64,000 nt of DNA from Clostridia bacterium (lineage in GTDB: Bacteria; Bacillota; Clostridia; RGIG6154), in NCBI GenBank assembly GCA_017410375.1, contig JAFQQW010000001.1, positions 1 through 64,000 on the forward strand. Reading direction: 5' to 3'. Both the position numbers and the translations under genes were made by a program. Positions within the stretch are counted from its first letter, which is position 1; the number at the start of each line of letters is the position of its first letter. Shown here in pieces: positions 17,769 through 26,648 of this stretch. The notes below the pieces were generated by a model. That model saw only the letters and a program-made list of their open reading frames with translations, was not told where the DNA came from and made no database searches.

Positions 17769-19034
17769 ATGGGGAAGATTATTGTTCGCGGTGGCAGAAA
17801 GCTTAAGGGTCGTCTTTGTGTGCAAGGCTCTAAAAATGCAATTTTGCCAATGCTTGCCGCTTGCGTGCTGTGTGACGGTCAGTGTACCATTTATAATTGT
17901 CCCGATATTTCAGATGTGGAGGATGCCCTGGAAATTATACGGGAGTTGGGCGGAAAAGCACATCGGGTGGGACGGCTTTTAAATGTGGATACAAGAGACA
18001 TCCGTAATTTTGAAATCTGCAAACCGCTTATGCACAAAATGCGTTCCTCGGTAATGTTTCTGGGTGCAATTCTGGCTCGTATGGGGAAAGCGGTTGTTTA
18101 TACACCGGGTGGTTGCGAAATCGGGAATCGCCCCATAGATATACATATTGATGCGCTTTCTGCTTTGGGTGCATCCGTCTTTGAAGAAGAGGGACGGCTG
18201 GATTGCACATTCGGCGGTAAAAAGGCGCAGGACGTGTATTTGAAATTTCCCAGCGTAGGAGCTACAGAGAACGCCGTTATGGCATCGGTGCTCGGCAAGG
18301 GTACAGTTACGGTGCATAACACGGCAAAAGAGCCGGAAATACTGGAACTGCAGAAATTTATAAATGCCATGGGCGGCAGAGTGTCGGGAGCAGGGACGGA
18401 TACAATTGTGATTGAGGGTGTCCGTTCGTTGCACGGGACAACGTATACCGTAGCGGGCGACCGGATTGTGTGTGCAACCTATCTGATGGCTGCTGCGGCG
18501 ACGGGCGGTGATATATGCCTGACGGGTATTTGTCCGTCTGATGTACGCACCGAAATCGGTTTACTCCGACAGATGGGGTGTGCAATATGTCATGTCGGGC
18601 AGGAGATTTGCCTGAAAGCCCAGGACAGACCGCTGGCACTGAAAAAAGTGGAAACGCAGGTGTTCCCCGGGTTTCCAACAGATGCGCAGGCACCGCTTAC
18701 GGCATGTATGGCGGTGGCACAGGGGACAACAGAAGTTGTTGAACACATATTTGAAAACCGTTTCCGACACATACCTGAGCTTATAAAAATGGGTGCAGAT
18801 ATTTCGGTTGTCGGGGAAAAGGCAATTATAAAAGGCGTGCCGAAGCTTTACGGCGCACAGGTGGAAGCCAAAGAACTGCGCGGTGCAGGTGCACTGGTAT
18901 TAGCGGGACTTTGTGCAGAAGGTGTAACAAAAATGACCGGAACAGAATTTCTGGACCGGGGATATGAGCATATAGAAAGGGCACTTACAAGTTTAAACGC
19001 GGATATTGTGCGTGAAGGAGAATATGGCTGTTAA
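17769..19034 (+). CDS. murA: UDP-N-acetylglucosamine 1-carboxyvinyltransferase
   Basis: The 421-residue enzyme transfers enolpyruvate from PEP to UDP-GlcNAc, the first committed peptidoglycan step. The N-terminal GSKNAILPMLAA motif and the catalytic loop GGCEIGNRPID with the PEP-binding, fosfomycin-reactive cysteine are present, and the C-terminal ELRGAGALVLAGL segment is typical. Its last codons overlap the start of ftsQ by 11 bases, showing close coupling. Preceded by AAGGGGGATT. Confidence 0.95.
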   Translation: MGKIIVRGGRKLKGRLCVQGSKNAILPMLAACVLCDGQCTIYNCPDISDVEDALEIIRELGGKAHRVGRLLNVDTRDIRNFEICKPLMHKMRSSVMFLGAILARMGKAVVYTPGGCEIGNRPIDIHIDALSALGASVFEEEGRLDCTFGGKKAQDVYLKFPSVGATENAVMASVLGKGTVTVHNTAKEPEILELQKFINAMGGRVSGAGTDTIVIEGVRSLHGTTYTVAGDRIVCATYLMAAAATGGDICLTGICPSDVRTEIGLLRQMGCAICHVGQEICLKAQDRPLALKKVETQVFPGFPTDAQAPLTACMAVAQGTTEVVEHIFENRFRHIPELIKMGADISVVGEKAIIKGVPKLYGAQVEAKELRGAGALVLAGLCAEGVTKMTGTEFLDRGYEHIERALTSLNADIVREGEYGC

Positions 19035-19800
19035 AAAACGTAAGAAGAAAAAGATTATTCAAATACGCAAAAACAGCAGGGTTGCAAAAGTCATAGCCGT
19101 TCTGGCTCTGATTGCTGTTACCCTGTTTATTCTCATGCTTACCCCTTTGTTTGATGCAAAGCATCTGGTTGTCCGTTCCGCAGATGGCGGTAAGCCAAAG
19201 CAGGTTACTGCGGGTGAGGTAAAGCAGGCGATTGAATATAAGTCGACTGAGAACATCTATCAACTAAGCATCAGGAAGGGCGAAGAAAAACTGGAACAGC
19301 ATCCGTATGTGAAAAAGGCTGTTATCAAGCGGAAAATTCCAAGTACAATACAGGTAACGCTGACAGAGCGGGTGCCTGTGTCTTATGTTGCGTTCGGCAA
19401 CGCGGTTGTGTTACTGGACGAGGAAGGTTATCTGTTGGAACAACAGGGAAAGAAGCCCAAAAAGCTGCCGGCTGTAACCGGTATTTCGGTTAAAACCTTA
19501 AAAATCGGAGACAGCCTTAAGGAGCGGAATGTGGCAAAGGCGAATGCATATACAGCATTATATGAGAAGCTTGCGGAATATGAGCTGGCAGCTCAGACAA
19601 CAGAGATTGATATCAAGGATCCGAATCAGATTAAGTGTGTACTCGGCGGTAACAAAGAGATACATTTCGGGGACGGCTACCAGCTGGATTACAAGATGCG
19701 TATGCTACAGGTTGCGGTGGAAGAACTCGGCCCCTCAGAGGCTGGTACAATTACGCTTACGGTGGAGGGGAAAGCTATTTTTACCCCGAAAGAGTCATAA
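19024..19800 (+). CDS. ftsQ: Cell division protein FtsQ/DivIB
   Basis: A 258-residue bitopic protein: a very basic N-terminus, one transmembrane segment at about residues 25-46, then a POTRA domain (from HLVVRSADGG to the TIQVTLTERVPV strand) and the FtsQ domain. FtsQ/DivIB links the FtsL/DivIC pair to septal PBP and SEDS enzymes. ATG at 19024 lies 7 bases after GAAGGAG and overlaps the murA end; an upstream start at 19006 has no binding site. It is followed by about 120 bases with a promoter for ftsZ. Confidence 0.88.
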   Translation: MAVKKRKKKKIIQIRKNSRVAKVIAVLALIAVTLFILMLTPLFDAKHLVVRSADGGKPKQVTAGEVKQAIEYKSTENIYQLSIRKGEEKLEQHPYVKKAVIKRKIPSTIQVTLTERVPVSYVAFGNAVVLLDEEGYLLEQQGKKPKKLPAVTGISVKTLKIGDSLKERNVAKANAYTALYEKLAEYELAAQTTEIDIKDPNQIKCVLGGNKEIHFGDGYQLDYKMRMLQVAVEELGPSEAGTITLTVEGKAIFTPKES

Positions 19801-19857
19801 TTTTGCAAAAAAAACGCGAAAAAGTTAAATATTTTGAAAAAAATTTGAAATTTGTTA

Positions 19858-19886
19858 TTTACAATTTTCAAACTTTGTAATATAAT
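19858..19886 (+). promoter_or_regulatory. Promoter of ftsZ
   Basis: TTTACA and TATAAT are separated by 17 bases, ending 33 bases before the ATG. It gives ftsZ its own transcript in addition to operon read-through. Confidence 0.75.
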
Positions 19887-19919
19887 ATTTATATAAGTGT
19901 ATTTAAGGAGGAAAAAGAG

Positions 19920-21056
19920 ATGGCAATGGATTTTATTGTTGACGGAAATAACGGTGCACAGATAAAAGTAGTTGGTTGTGGCGGTGGCGGTAACAATGCC
20001 CTGAACACAATGATTGATGCCGGTTTTACAGGTGTTGAATTTATTGCTGTAAACACGGACAAGCAGGCACTGGCAAATTCCAAGGCAGATGTTAAAATTC
20101 AGATTGGTGAAAAAATCACAAAAGGTCTTGGCGCCGGTGCAAATCCTGAAGTAGGCAGAAAGGCTGCTGAAGAAAGCTATGAAGAAATCGCACAGGCATT
20201 AAAGGGTGCTGATATGATTTTTGTAACCGCAGGTATGGGCGGTGGCACGGGTACAGGTTCTGCGCCTATCGTTGCAAGACTTGCTCGTGAAATGGGCATC
20301 TTAACCGTTGGTGTTGTTACAAAGCCGTTCAGCTTTGAAGGCAAAATCCGTACAGCAAATGCTTTGGCAGGTATTGAAAACCTCAAAGAAGCAGTAGATA
20401 CATTGATTACAATCCCGAATGATAAATTGTTTGAAGTAGCACAGAAAAACACTTCTTTGCTGGATGCTTTCATTGTAGCAGATGATATTTTAAGACAGGG
20501 TATCCAGAGTATTTCCGATATCATTACAGGTCAGGGCTTCATTAACCTTGACTTTGCAGATGTTAAGTCTGTTATGGCAAACTCCGGTTATGCACATATG
20601 GGTATCGGTATTGCAAAGGGCGACAACCGTGCAGAAGAAGCAGCAATGCTTGCAATCAAGAGCCCCATTTTGGAAACTTCCATCGATGGTGCAAGAGGCG
20701 TTATCATCAATATCAGCGGTGCGAACCTTGGCATTCTGGAAGTTCGTCAGGCAGCAGAACTGATTCAGCAGTATGCAGATCCTTCTGCAAACATCATCTT
20801 TGGTGCAACCATTGATGACCGCATGGGCGATGATATCAACATTACTGTTATCGCAACCGGTTTTGATACCAAGAACGGTTTCTCCTTCGGCAAAGCAAAG
20901 GCAGAACCTGTCAGCCCCGTTGCTGCAGAGACTCCTGCACAGGGCGGTTTGTTTGCAACCTTAAAGAACGAACGTGAAATGCAGCGTGATGTAACACCTG
21001 CGTCTTCCGATGAAGATGATTTGGGTCTCCCGTCTTTCATGCGTAAAAAGTTCTAA
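19920..21056 (+). CDS. ftsZ: Cell division protein FtsZ
   Basis: The 378-residue tubulin-like GTPase forms the Z ring. The tubulin signature [10 protein letters not shown] and the T3/T7 loops ([18 protein letters not shown]) are intact. A variable linker from about residue 320 ends in the conserved tail [13 protein letters not shown], the docking peptide for membrane tethers and regulators. ftsA is absent upstream, so SepF or a distant FtsA probably supplies the tether. AAGGAGG precedes the ATG. Confidence 0.97.
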   Translation: MAMDFIVDGNNGAQIKVVGCGGGGNNALNTMIDAGFTGVEFIAVNTDKQALANSKADVKIQIGEKITKGLGAGANPEVGRKAAEESYEEIAQALKGADMIFVTAGMGGGTGTGSAPIVARLAREMGILTVGVVTKPFSFEGKIRTANALAGIENLKEAVDTLITIPNDKLFEVAQKNTSLLDAFIVADDILRQGIQSISDIITGQGFINLDFADVKSVMANSGYAHMGIGIAKGDNRAEEAAMLAIKSPILETSIDGARGVIINISGANLGILEVRQAAELIQQYADPSANIIFGATIDDRMGDDINITVIATGFDTKNGFSFGKAKAEPVSPVAAETPAQGGLFATLKNEREMQRDVTPASSDEDDLGLPSFMRKKF

Positions 21057-21074
21057 GAACAACAAAAAATTAAA

Positions 21075-21108
21075 ACCCCGGACGGTTTTAAACCGTTCGG
21101 GGGATTTT
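21075..21108 (+). terminator. Terminator of the dcw cluster
   Basis: CCCCGGACGGTTT pairs with AAACCGTTCGGGG (one G-U pair), followed by ATTTTC. It lies about 20 bases after the ftsZ stop. Confidence 0.85.
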
Positions 21109-21133
21109 CATGCTTTAGAAACGAGGGATAGCA

Positions 21134-21304
21134 ATGCAATGTGAATCGTGTGCATATTATGAGTATGATGATTTGCAGGAAGAATATTTCTGCACAGCAG
21201 ACATTGACCAGGATGCATGGGAAAGATTGTGCGCATCAAACGCAAAGAGCTGTCCATATTTTCGGGACGGCGACGAATACAGCCTGGTACGCAAGCAAAA
21301 TTAA
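21134..21304 (+). CDS. Small cysteine-rich protein (DUF6472-like)
   Basis: A 56-residue protein with cysteines in a pattern suited to one metal site: C-x2-C at residues 3 and 6, then C20, C33 and C40, in an acidic, tyrosine-rich context (CESCAYYEYDD, YFCTADIDQD). This resembles the small Clostridia family DUF6472; that assignment is from memory of the pattern. GAGGGATAGCA precedes the ATG. It ends 14 bases before the DUF486 gene, whose GGAGGAG site overlaps the end of this gene, so the two are probably co-transcribed. Function unknown. Confidence 0.65.
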   Translation: MQCESCAYYEYDDLQEEYFCTADIDQDAWERLCASNAKSCPYFRDGDEYSLVRKQN

Positions 21305-21318
21305 GGAGGAGAAAAGAG

Positions 21319-21654
21319 ATGGCAAGATTTTTCCCGATTGGGCTGTTGGTCATTTCCAATGTGTTCATGACCTTTGCCTGGTACGGACATCTAAAAACCA
21401 AAAGCACAGCCCTTTGGCTGACCATTTTAATCAGCTGGGGCGTGGCATTTTTTGAATACATATTTCAGGTACCCGCAAACCGGTTAGGAAGTAATTACTT
21501 TACAACTGCACAGTTAAAGGTTATTCAGGAGGTTATTTCCCTTTCGGTTTTTGCAGTATTTTCGGTGCTGTATCTGAAAGAGAAGTTTACATGGAATTAT
21601 CTGTTTGCTTTTTTATGTATTCTGGCGGCAGTATTCTTTATGTTCAAGAAATGA
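21319..21654 (+). CDS. DMT-family membrane protein (DUF486)
   Basis: A 111-residue protein with four predicted transmembrane helices. The order of FAWYGHLK, ISWGVAFFEYIFQVPANRLG and LSVFAVFSVLYLKEKFTWNY matches DUF486, a small branch of the drug/metabolite transporter superfamily. The start at 21319 follows GGAGGAGAAAAGAG; the longer frame from 21217 overlaps the small cysteine-rich gene in another frame. Transported substrate unknown. Confidence 0.85.
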   Translation: MARFFPIGLLVISNVFMTFAWYGHLKTKSTALWLTILISWGVAFFEYIFQVPANRLGSNYFTTAQLKVIQEVISLSVFAVFSVLYLKEKFTWNYLFAFLCILAAVFFMFKK

Positions 21655-21747
21655 AAAAAGGGAATGTAAAAAAAGTCCGGATCGCAAAAACGCGAGTATA
21701 AAGGCGAACAAAGTTTGTGCAAACTTACAAGAACGACACCAAATGAA

Positions 21748-21779
21748 GAAAACACGCAAAGTTTTGCGTGTTTTCTTTT
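21748..21779 (+). terminator. Terminator hairpin
   Basis: GAAAACACGCAAA pairs with TTTGCGTGTTTTC across a 2-base loop, followed by TTTTG. Downstream of the DUF486 gene. Confidence 0.6.
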
Positions 21780-21910
21780 GATAAATGCGTTTTTGCTATG
21801 AACAAACTTCGCCTCTCGACGTACCTTTGTACGCCTTCGGGTAACCCCAAACCGCGATATAGCGCGGTTTGGGCTCAGTTTGTCCATTCCAAACATTTTT
21901 TCCTATCCCC

Positions 21911-21947
21911 AAAAAAGGAGCTGTAATAAATTTACAGCTCCTTTTTA
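21911..21947. terminator. Terminator of CNNM/CorC gene
   Basis: GGAGCTGTAA-TAAAT-TTACAGCTCC is flanked by A and T tracts and lies right behind the minus-strand stop; it can work in both directions. Confidence 0.85.
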
Positions 21948-21951
21948 TTCA

Positions 21952-23232
21952 TTATTTTTCTTCTTCTTGTTGTTCATCTTCCTCAGGCTCAGGGAGACGG
22001 ACTACGCGCAGGGTTTCTGCACAGTGCGAGTCAGTGGCAAGAACGGTGATTTCTAAGTTTTTATAGGTAAACATATCACCTTCGTCAGGCAATTTGTCCA
22101 GCTGTTCGGTTACCCAACCGCTTAAAGAAATGCTTTCGCTTTCTTCTTCAGCCTTGATTTCAAAGTAGTCAAAGAAATCGTCGATATCCACAGAGCCGAT
22201 AACCTCAAAGGTGTCCGGTTCGGTTTCCTTAAAGGGGTCTACTACCTCGTCATGTTCGTCCCAGATTTCGCCTACGAGTTCCTCTAAGATGTCTTCCATA
22301 GTGACAATGCCTAAGGTTCCGCCGTATTCGTCCAGAACAACTGCAATGTGGGATTTTTCGGTCTGCAAAAGCTTAAGCAGGCGGTTGATTTTTTCGGATT
22401 CGGGGATAAATACCGGCTCGGAAATGATTTCGGACAAGGGTTGAGGCGTAATTTTTCCGTCGATATAGAAATCCTTCTGGTGCAGTACACCTACAATGTT
22501 GTCGATGCTTTCTTCGTATACCAAAAGTCTGGAATATTTGGTTTCAGAGAATTTTTTTGCAAAATCCTCTTTGCTGCTGTCAATGGGGAGCGCTTCCAAA
22601 TCTACACGGTGAGTAAGAATGTCTTCTGCCTTGCGCTCGGAAAATTCAATGGCGTTTCGTAAAAGGTCACCACCATCTTCGTCAATACTTCCCTCTTCTT
22701 CAACCTCGGATACAAACATCAAAAGCTCTTCCTGGCTCATTTTCTGATTGTCATCTGCTTTAAAAAGCTTGGACATCAGCTTGCCGATGCCTGAGAAAAT
22801 TGCGCTGATGGGGGTGAGTATAATCATGAAGAAATTAATGATGGGTGCCGAGAACATTGCGAAAGCTTCGGGATTGTTTTTTGCAGCTGTTTTCGGGGTG
22901 ATTTCACCGAAAATCAACACGACAACGGTAACGACAATGGTTGATACGGTTGCACCCAAATCTGCGTTGCCGCTTAAAATAGCGGTGAAAAGCAAGGTGC
23001 CGATGGATGCTACGGCGATGTTTACAATGTTGTTGCCGACCAAAATGGTAGAAAGAAGCTTTTCGTATTTATCCGAAAGCTTTTCCGTTAAAATTGCACG
23101 TTTTTCTCCCTTTTCCGCCAAGGTCTTGATACGGGTTTTGTTTAAGGATGAAAACGCCGTTTCTGTTGCCGAAAAGTAGGCGGACAGAATAATGCATATG
23201 GCCATTGCTAAGATTTGTGGGAAATAATCCAT
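21952..23232 (-). CDS. CNNM/CorC (HlyC) family membrane protein with CBS domains
   Basis: The 426-residue protein is probably a divalent-cation (magnesium or cobalt) transporter or efflux protein. Order: CNNM/DUF21 membrane domain with three to four helices (about residues 1-185, including [15 protein letters not shown]), a CBS pair (about 205-330, containing [20 protein letters not shown] and [29 protein letters not shown]), and a C-terminal CorC_HlyC domain. The tail is very acidic. AAAGGAG lies 13 bases before the ATG. The long leader contains a promoter and a tiny open frame. The older name hemolysin is misleading. Confidence 0.9.
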   Translation of the reverse strand: MDYFPQILAMAICIILSAYFSATETAFSSLNKTRIKTLAEKGEKRAILTEKLSDKYEKLLSTILVGNNIVNIAVASIGTLLFTAILSGNADLGATVSTIVVTVVVLIFGEITPKTAAKNNPEAFAMFSAPIINFFMIILTPISAIFSGIGKLMSKLFKADDNQKMSQEELLMFVSEVEEEGSIDEDGGDLLRNAIEFSERKAEDILTHRVDLEALPIDSSKEDFAKKFSETKYSRLLVYEESIDNIVGVLHQKDFYIDGKITPQPLSEIISEPVFIPESEKINRLLKLLQTEKSHIAVVLDEYGGTLGIVTMEDILEELVGEIWDEHDEVVDPFKETEPDTFEVIGSVDIDDFFDYFEIKAEEESESISLSGWVTEQLDKLPDEGDMFTYKNLEITVLATDSHCAETLRVVRLPEPEEDEQQEEEK

Positions 23233-23322
23233 TGTTTAAATTCTACTCCTTTTGATTTAAATGAAAAGAAAACAACAAAAAGACACAGCCGTTAAGTATG
23301 ATAACTTACGGATATGCCTTCA

Positions 23323-23379
23323 CTATTCAAAACTATTCAGATACGGTGCTGCGTTACAGTCGCCGGCGTCAGAATCCAT
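23323..23379 (-). CDS. Possible 18-residue leader peptide upstream of the CNNM gene
   Basis: On the minus strand an ATG with GGAG 7 bases upstream opens an 18-codon frame (MDSDAGDCNAAPYLNSFE, then TAG). It lies between a perfect promoter and the CNNM start, in a leader of about 170 bases. Downstream the RNA can form CCGT...ACGG pairing followed by a T-rich run. This may be a regulatory leader peptide or part of a structured element; neither is shown. Confidence 0.35.
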   Translation of the reverse strand: MDSDAGDCNAAPYLNSFE

Positions 23380-23409
23380 GATTGTTCTCCTTCTGTATTA
23401 TTTGCACCT

Positions 23410-23438
23410 ATTATACCAAATCTTTGTGTATTTGTCAA
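23410..23438 (-). promoter_or_regulatory. Consensus promoter for the CNNM gene
   Basis: Minus-strand TTGACA and TATAAT separated by 17 bases, a full consensus match. The -35 box overlaps the stop codon of the DUF1294 gene. Confidence 0.85.
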
Positions 23439-23695
23439 GTAAATAATAAAAATAATGCCGCGGCGAGGTTTAAAAACAGTGCAATCGGGACAAGCCAACG
23501 GAATCGTGCCTTTGAAACCTTGTGGTGGAAGGCAATCATGCCCGAGGCGGCACCTGCTGCGCCACCTAAGAATGCAACTGTTAAAAGCATAGCCTCGGAA
23601 ATGCGCCAGACATTATTTTTTGCACGCCATTTGTCAATGCCGTACATCAGAAAAACAATGGCGTTCCATGCCATAACAAGAATGAATATATTCAT
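23435..23695 (-). CDS. DUF1294 family membrane protein
   Basis: An 86-residue protein with two to three transmembrane helices. The YGIDKWRAKNNVWRISEAMLL segment followed by a glycine-rich helix (FLGGAAGAASGMIAFHHKVSK) is the DUF1294 pattern. GGAG with a short spacer precedes the ATG. It lies between the aldolase terminator and the CNNM promoter and may be monocistronic. Function unknown in this family. Confidence 0.88.
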   Translation of the reverse strand: MNIFILVMAWNAIVFLMYGIDKWRAKNNVWRISEAMLLTVAFLGGAAGAASGMIAFHHKVSKARFRWLVPIALFLNLAAALFLLFT

Positions 23696-23705
23696 TTTTT
23701 CTCCT

Positions 23706-23736
23706 TTAAAAAGCGGTTGCCTGTCGGCAACCGCTT
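23706..23736 (-). terminator. Terminator of fba
   Basis: AAGCGGTTGCC-GACA-GGCAACCGCTT followed by a T tract on the minus strand, immediately after the aldolase stop. Confidence 0.88.
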
Positions 23737-23745
23737 AAATCGTAT

Positions 23746-24609
23746 TTACGCTTTGTTTACAGAACCGAACAGTTCCATCTTTTCTTTAACGGTAGCCTTG
23801 ATTGCTTCAAAGCCGGGTGCAAGTAATTTTCTGGGGTCAAAGCCTTTGCCCTGTAAATCCTTGCCTTCTTCGATGTACTTTCTGGTAGCTTCCTGGAAAG
23901 AGAGCTGGCATTCGGTGTTTACATTGATTTTGGAAACACCGAGAGAAATTGCTTTCTGAATCATGTCAGCGGGGATGCCTGTACCACCGTGGAGTACCAA
24001 AGGCATGATACCGGTCTTTTCCTGAATTTTTGCCAGAGCATCGAAATCCAGACCTGCCCAGTTTGCGGGGTACTTGCCGTGGATGTTACCGATACCTGCT
24101 GCGAGCATATCAACACCGAGGTCTGCAATCAGCTTGCATTCGTCGGGGTCTGCCACTTCGCCTGCACCTACAACGCCGTCTTCTTCGCCACCGATAGAGC
24201 CAACTTCTGCTTCAACAGACATGCCCTTTGCGTTTGCAAGTGCGATGATTTCTTTGGTCTTTTCAATGTTTTCTTCGATACCGTAATGAGAACCGTCAAA
24301 CATTACGGAAGAGAAGCCTGCTTCGATAACCTTTTTTGCACCCTCATAGGAGCCATGGTCTAAGTGAAGTGCTACCGGAACAGTAATATTTAATTCTTCA
24401 ATCATACCTTTAACCATGCCAACAACGGTGGTGTAGCCACACATGTATTTGCCGGCCCCCTCAGAAACACCGAGGATTACGGGAGAATTCATTTCCTGTG
24501 CTGTGAGCAGAATTGCTTTGGTCCATTCTAAGTTGTTAATGTTGAACTGACCTACTGCATATTTGCCTTCTTTTGCTTTTTTAAGCATTTCGCTTGCGGA
24601 TACTAACAT
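23746..24609 (-). CDS. fba: Class II fructose-1,6-bisphosphate aldolase
   Basis: This 287-residue zinc enzyme cleaves fructose 1,6-bisphosphate to DHAP and glyceraldehyde 3-phosphate. Metal and active-site segments are visible: HLDHGS near residues 82-87, SVEAEVGSIGGEEDG, and VLHGGTGIP near 205-213. The length fits the gram-positive branch. TAGGAGG precedes the ATG. It has a consensus promoter and its own terminator, so it is monocistronic. Central glycolytic role. Confidence 0.95.
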   Translation of the reverse strand: MLVSASEMLKKAKEGKYAVGQFNINNLEWTKAILLTAQEMNSPVILGVSEGAGKYMCGYTTVVGMVKGMIEELNITVPVALHLDHGSYEGAKKVIEAGFSSVMFDGSHYGIEENIEKTKEIIALANAKGMSVEAEVGSIGGEEDGVVGAGEVADPDECKLIADLGVDMLAAGIGNIHGKYPANWAGLDFDALAKIQEKTGIMPLVLHGGTGIPADMIQKAISLGVSKINVNTECQLSFQEATRKYIEEGKDLQGKGFDPRKLLAPGFEAIKATVKEKMELFGSVNKA

Positions 24610-24644
24610 AATCTTATGCCTCCTAATTTTTTCAATATATACCT

Positions 24645-24673
24645 ATTATACAATTTTTGACTGCATCTGTCAA
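24645..24673 (-). promoter_or_regulatory. Consensus promoter of fba
   Basis: Minus-strand TTGACA and TATAAT with a 17-base spacer. The -35 overlaps the stop codon of the upstream ABC-F gene. Confidence 0.88.
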
Positions 24674-26574
24674 GATATTTCGTTTAAAGCATTCAAACTT
24701 TCTTCCCATTCGAGCATGGCATCTTCTAAAGCACAGCTTTTTTGGTTCAGCTGTTCGGTCAGCTCGTTAAGCTTGCCGTAGTCGGTGGAAAGGGAAGGGT
24801 CAGCGATTTGATTTTCCAGCGCCTCGATTTGTTGCTCTAAATCGGCAATCTGTTCTTCTGCACGTTTGACTTTTGTGGCAAGCTTGCGCTTTTGACTTTC
24901 CAGTTCTTTGTTTAAGCGGTACTGTTCACCGCCGCTCTTAACCTTTTTCTCAGGCTCTGCCGAAATGGTTTTGGCGGTTTGTTCCAGATAGTATTCATAG
25001 TTTCCGCCATAGCTTTTTAAACCATCAGGGGTAAGCTCTGTGATGCGTGTGGCAAGCTTTTGGATAAAATAACGGTCATGCGAAATAACAAACAGTGTGC
25101 CGTCATATCCCGCGAGGGCTTTTTCCAAAGCTTCCTTTGAGGGAATGTCCAAATGGTTTGTCGGCTCGTCCAAAAGCAAAAAGTTTGCTTTGGACAGCAT
25201 AAGCTTGGTTAAGGAAACCCGCGCCCGTTCGCCACCGCTTAAGGTGCTTATGGGCTTAAAAACGTCCTCACCCGTGAACAGAAACGCTGCCAATGCACAG
25301 CGGATGGTGGTGTTGTCTAAGGTGGGCTGTGCGTCGGAAATTTCGTCGAAAATGGTTTTTTCGGGGTCTAAATCTGCCTGGTGCTGGTCGTAATAGGCAA
25401 TCTCGACCCGGCTTCCGCGCTTGATATGTCCGCGGTCGGGCTTGAGCTTTCCCGTAAGCAGATGAAACAGGGTGGATTTTCCACATCCGTTTGCGCCAAG
25501 CAGAAACACGGTTTCTCCCTTTTTGATTTCCATATTTAAATTCTGAAACAGCGGAACGCCGTCAAAGCCTTTGGCAAGGTCAATCACATCCAGCACATCA
25601 TTTCCGCAACCCTCGCGGATGGTAAAGCGGAATTTTATGCTTTTTTCAATTTCCTCCGGGGTAATCAGACCTTCTTTGATGCGGTCAATAACCTTTTGCT
25701 TGCTTTCGGCTGTTTTGATGTTGCGTTCCCGATTCCATTGCTTTTGCTGGGTGATAATGCCCTCAAGTCGGGCGATTTCTTTGGTTTTTAGCGCATATTC
25801 TTTGGCGATGGAGGCTTCCTGCAATTCTTTTTCTGCGCGGTATTTGGAATAATTGCCCCGATATTCCCGAAGCTTATGGTGGGAAATGTCAAAGATACGG
25901 TTGGTGGTTTTGTCTAAGAAGTAGCGGTCATGGGTGATGAGCATAACCGTTCCCTTGTAATTGCAGAGGAAATTTTCCAGCCAGGTAATGGCAGAGATGT
26001 CTAAGTGGTTTGTGGGCTCATCTAAAAGTAAAATGTCTGCCTTTTCCAGAAGCATGCGTGCCAGACAAGCGCGAGTGCGCTGTCCGCCGCTTAATGCAGT
26101 CATGGGCAGACGCATTTCTTCCTCCGAAAAGCCTAAGCCCTGCAGAGCCGTAACGGTCAGATTTTTATAAATTAAGCCGTCCTCTGCGATGAATTGGTTG
26201 TTTAAGCGGTCATAGCGGGCGATTTTTTCGGGAGAATGGTCATTTTCCAGCTCTTTTTGTAAAACGGCAAGCTCAGCTTCTAAATCCAGAAGATGTGAAA
26301 ACGCACCAAAAAGCACCTCGTCATAGGCGTTTCTTTCCGATTCCACCCGGGCGAACTGCTCCATATAACTGATTTTTAACTGTCTTGCTTTATAAATTTC
26401 CCCTTCGTCGCAGGTGTAATCCTCGGTCAGGATTTTAAAAAGCGTAGACTTTCCGGCGCCGTTCATGCCAAGGATGCCGATTTTATCGCCTTCCTCTACA
26501 TTGAAAGATACGTTTTCCAATATCTGTTCGGTGCCGAATGCTTTTGAGATGTGGGATGCACTGAGTAATACCAT
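24670..26574 (-). CDS. ABC-F family ATPase
   Basis: The 634-residue soluble protein has two ABC ATPase domains and no membrane segment. Walker A sites are GMNGAGKST (near residue 37) and GANGCGKST (near 355); signatures are LSGGQRTR and LSGGERAR; both Walker B motifs read LLLDEPTNHLDI. A charged linker joins them and the C-terminus is a coiled coil of the kind seen in Uup/YdiF-type members. ABC-F proteins act on the ribosome, easing stalls or giving antibiotic protection; which applies is not clear. Confidence 0.92.
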   Translation of the reverse strand: MVLLSASHISKAFGTEQILENVSFNVEEGDKIGILGMNGAGKSTLFKILTEDYTCDEGEIYKARQLKISYMEQFARVESERNAYDEVLFGAFSHLLDLEAELAVLQKELENDHSPEKIARYDRLNNQFIAEDGLIYKNLTVTALQGLGFSEEEMRLPMTALSGGQRTRACLARMLLEKADILLLDEPTNHLDISAITWLENFLCNYKGTVMLITHDRYFLDKTTNRIFDISHHKLREYRGNYSKYRAEKELQEASIAKEYALKTKEIARLEGIITQQKQWNRERNIKTAESKQKVIDRIKEGLITPEEIEKSIKFRFTIREGCGNDVLDVIDLAKGFDGVPLFQNLNMEIKKGETVFLLGANGCGKSTLFHLLTGKLKPDRGHIKRGSRVEIAYYDQHQADLDPEKTIFDEISDAQPTLDNTTIRCALAAFLFTGEDVFKPISTLSGGERARVSLTKLMLSKANFLLLDEPTNHLDIPSKEALEKALAGYDGTLFVISHDRYFIQKLATRITELTPDGLKSYGGNYEYYLEQTAKTISAEPEKKVKSGGEQYRLNKELESQKRKLATKVKRAEEQIADLEQQIEALENQIADPSLSTDYGKLNELTEQLNQKSCALEDAMLEWEESLNALNEIS

Positions 26575-26597
26575 ATTTTTTACCTCACTTATCTGTT

Positions 26598-26626
26598 AGT
26601 ATAGCATATTTTGCGAAAAAAAGCAA
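26598..26626 (-). promoter_or_regulatory. Promoter of ABC-F gene
   Basis: Minus-strand TTGCTT and TATACT with a 17-base spacer, just upstream of the GAGGT site of the ABC-F gene. Confidence 0.55.
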
Positions 26627-26648
26627 TATGTATAAGAGAGGTGAAAGC

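Larger units (their letters stand above)
21655..21951. other. Hairpin-rich intergenic region
   Basis: About 300 bases without a supported gene. Besides terminators at 21748-21779 and 21911-21947, there is an 11 bp stem with loop ATATAG at 21846-21873 (CCCAAACCGCG/CGCGGTTTGGG). The words AACAAAGTTTG near 21707 and GAACAAACTTCG near 21800 are partly complementary. It looks like a dispersed non-coding repeat, similar in style to those near 42.4 and 53.7 kb. Confidence 0.4.
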
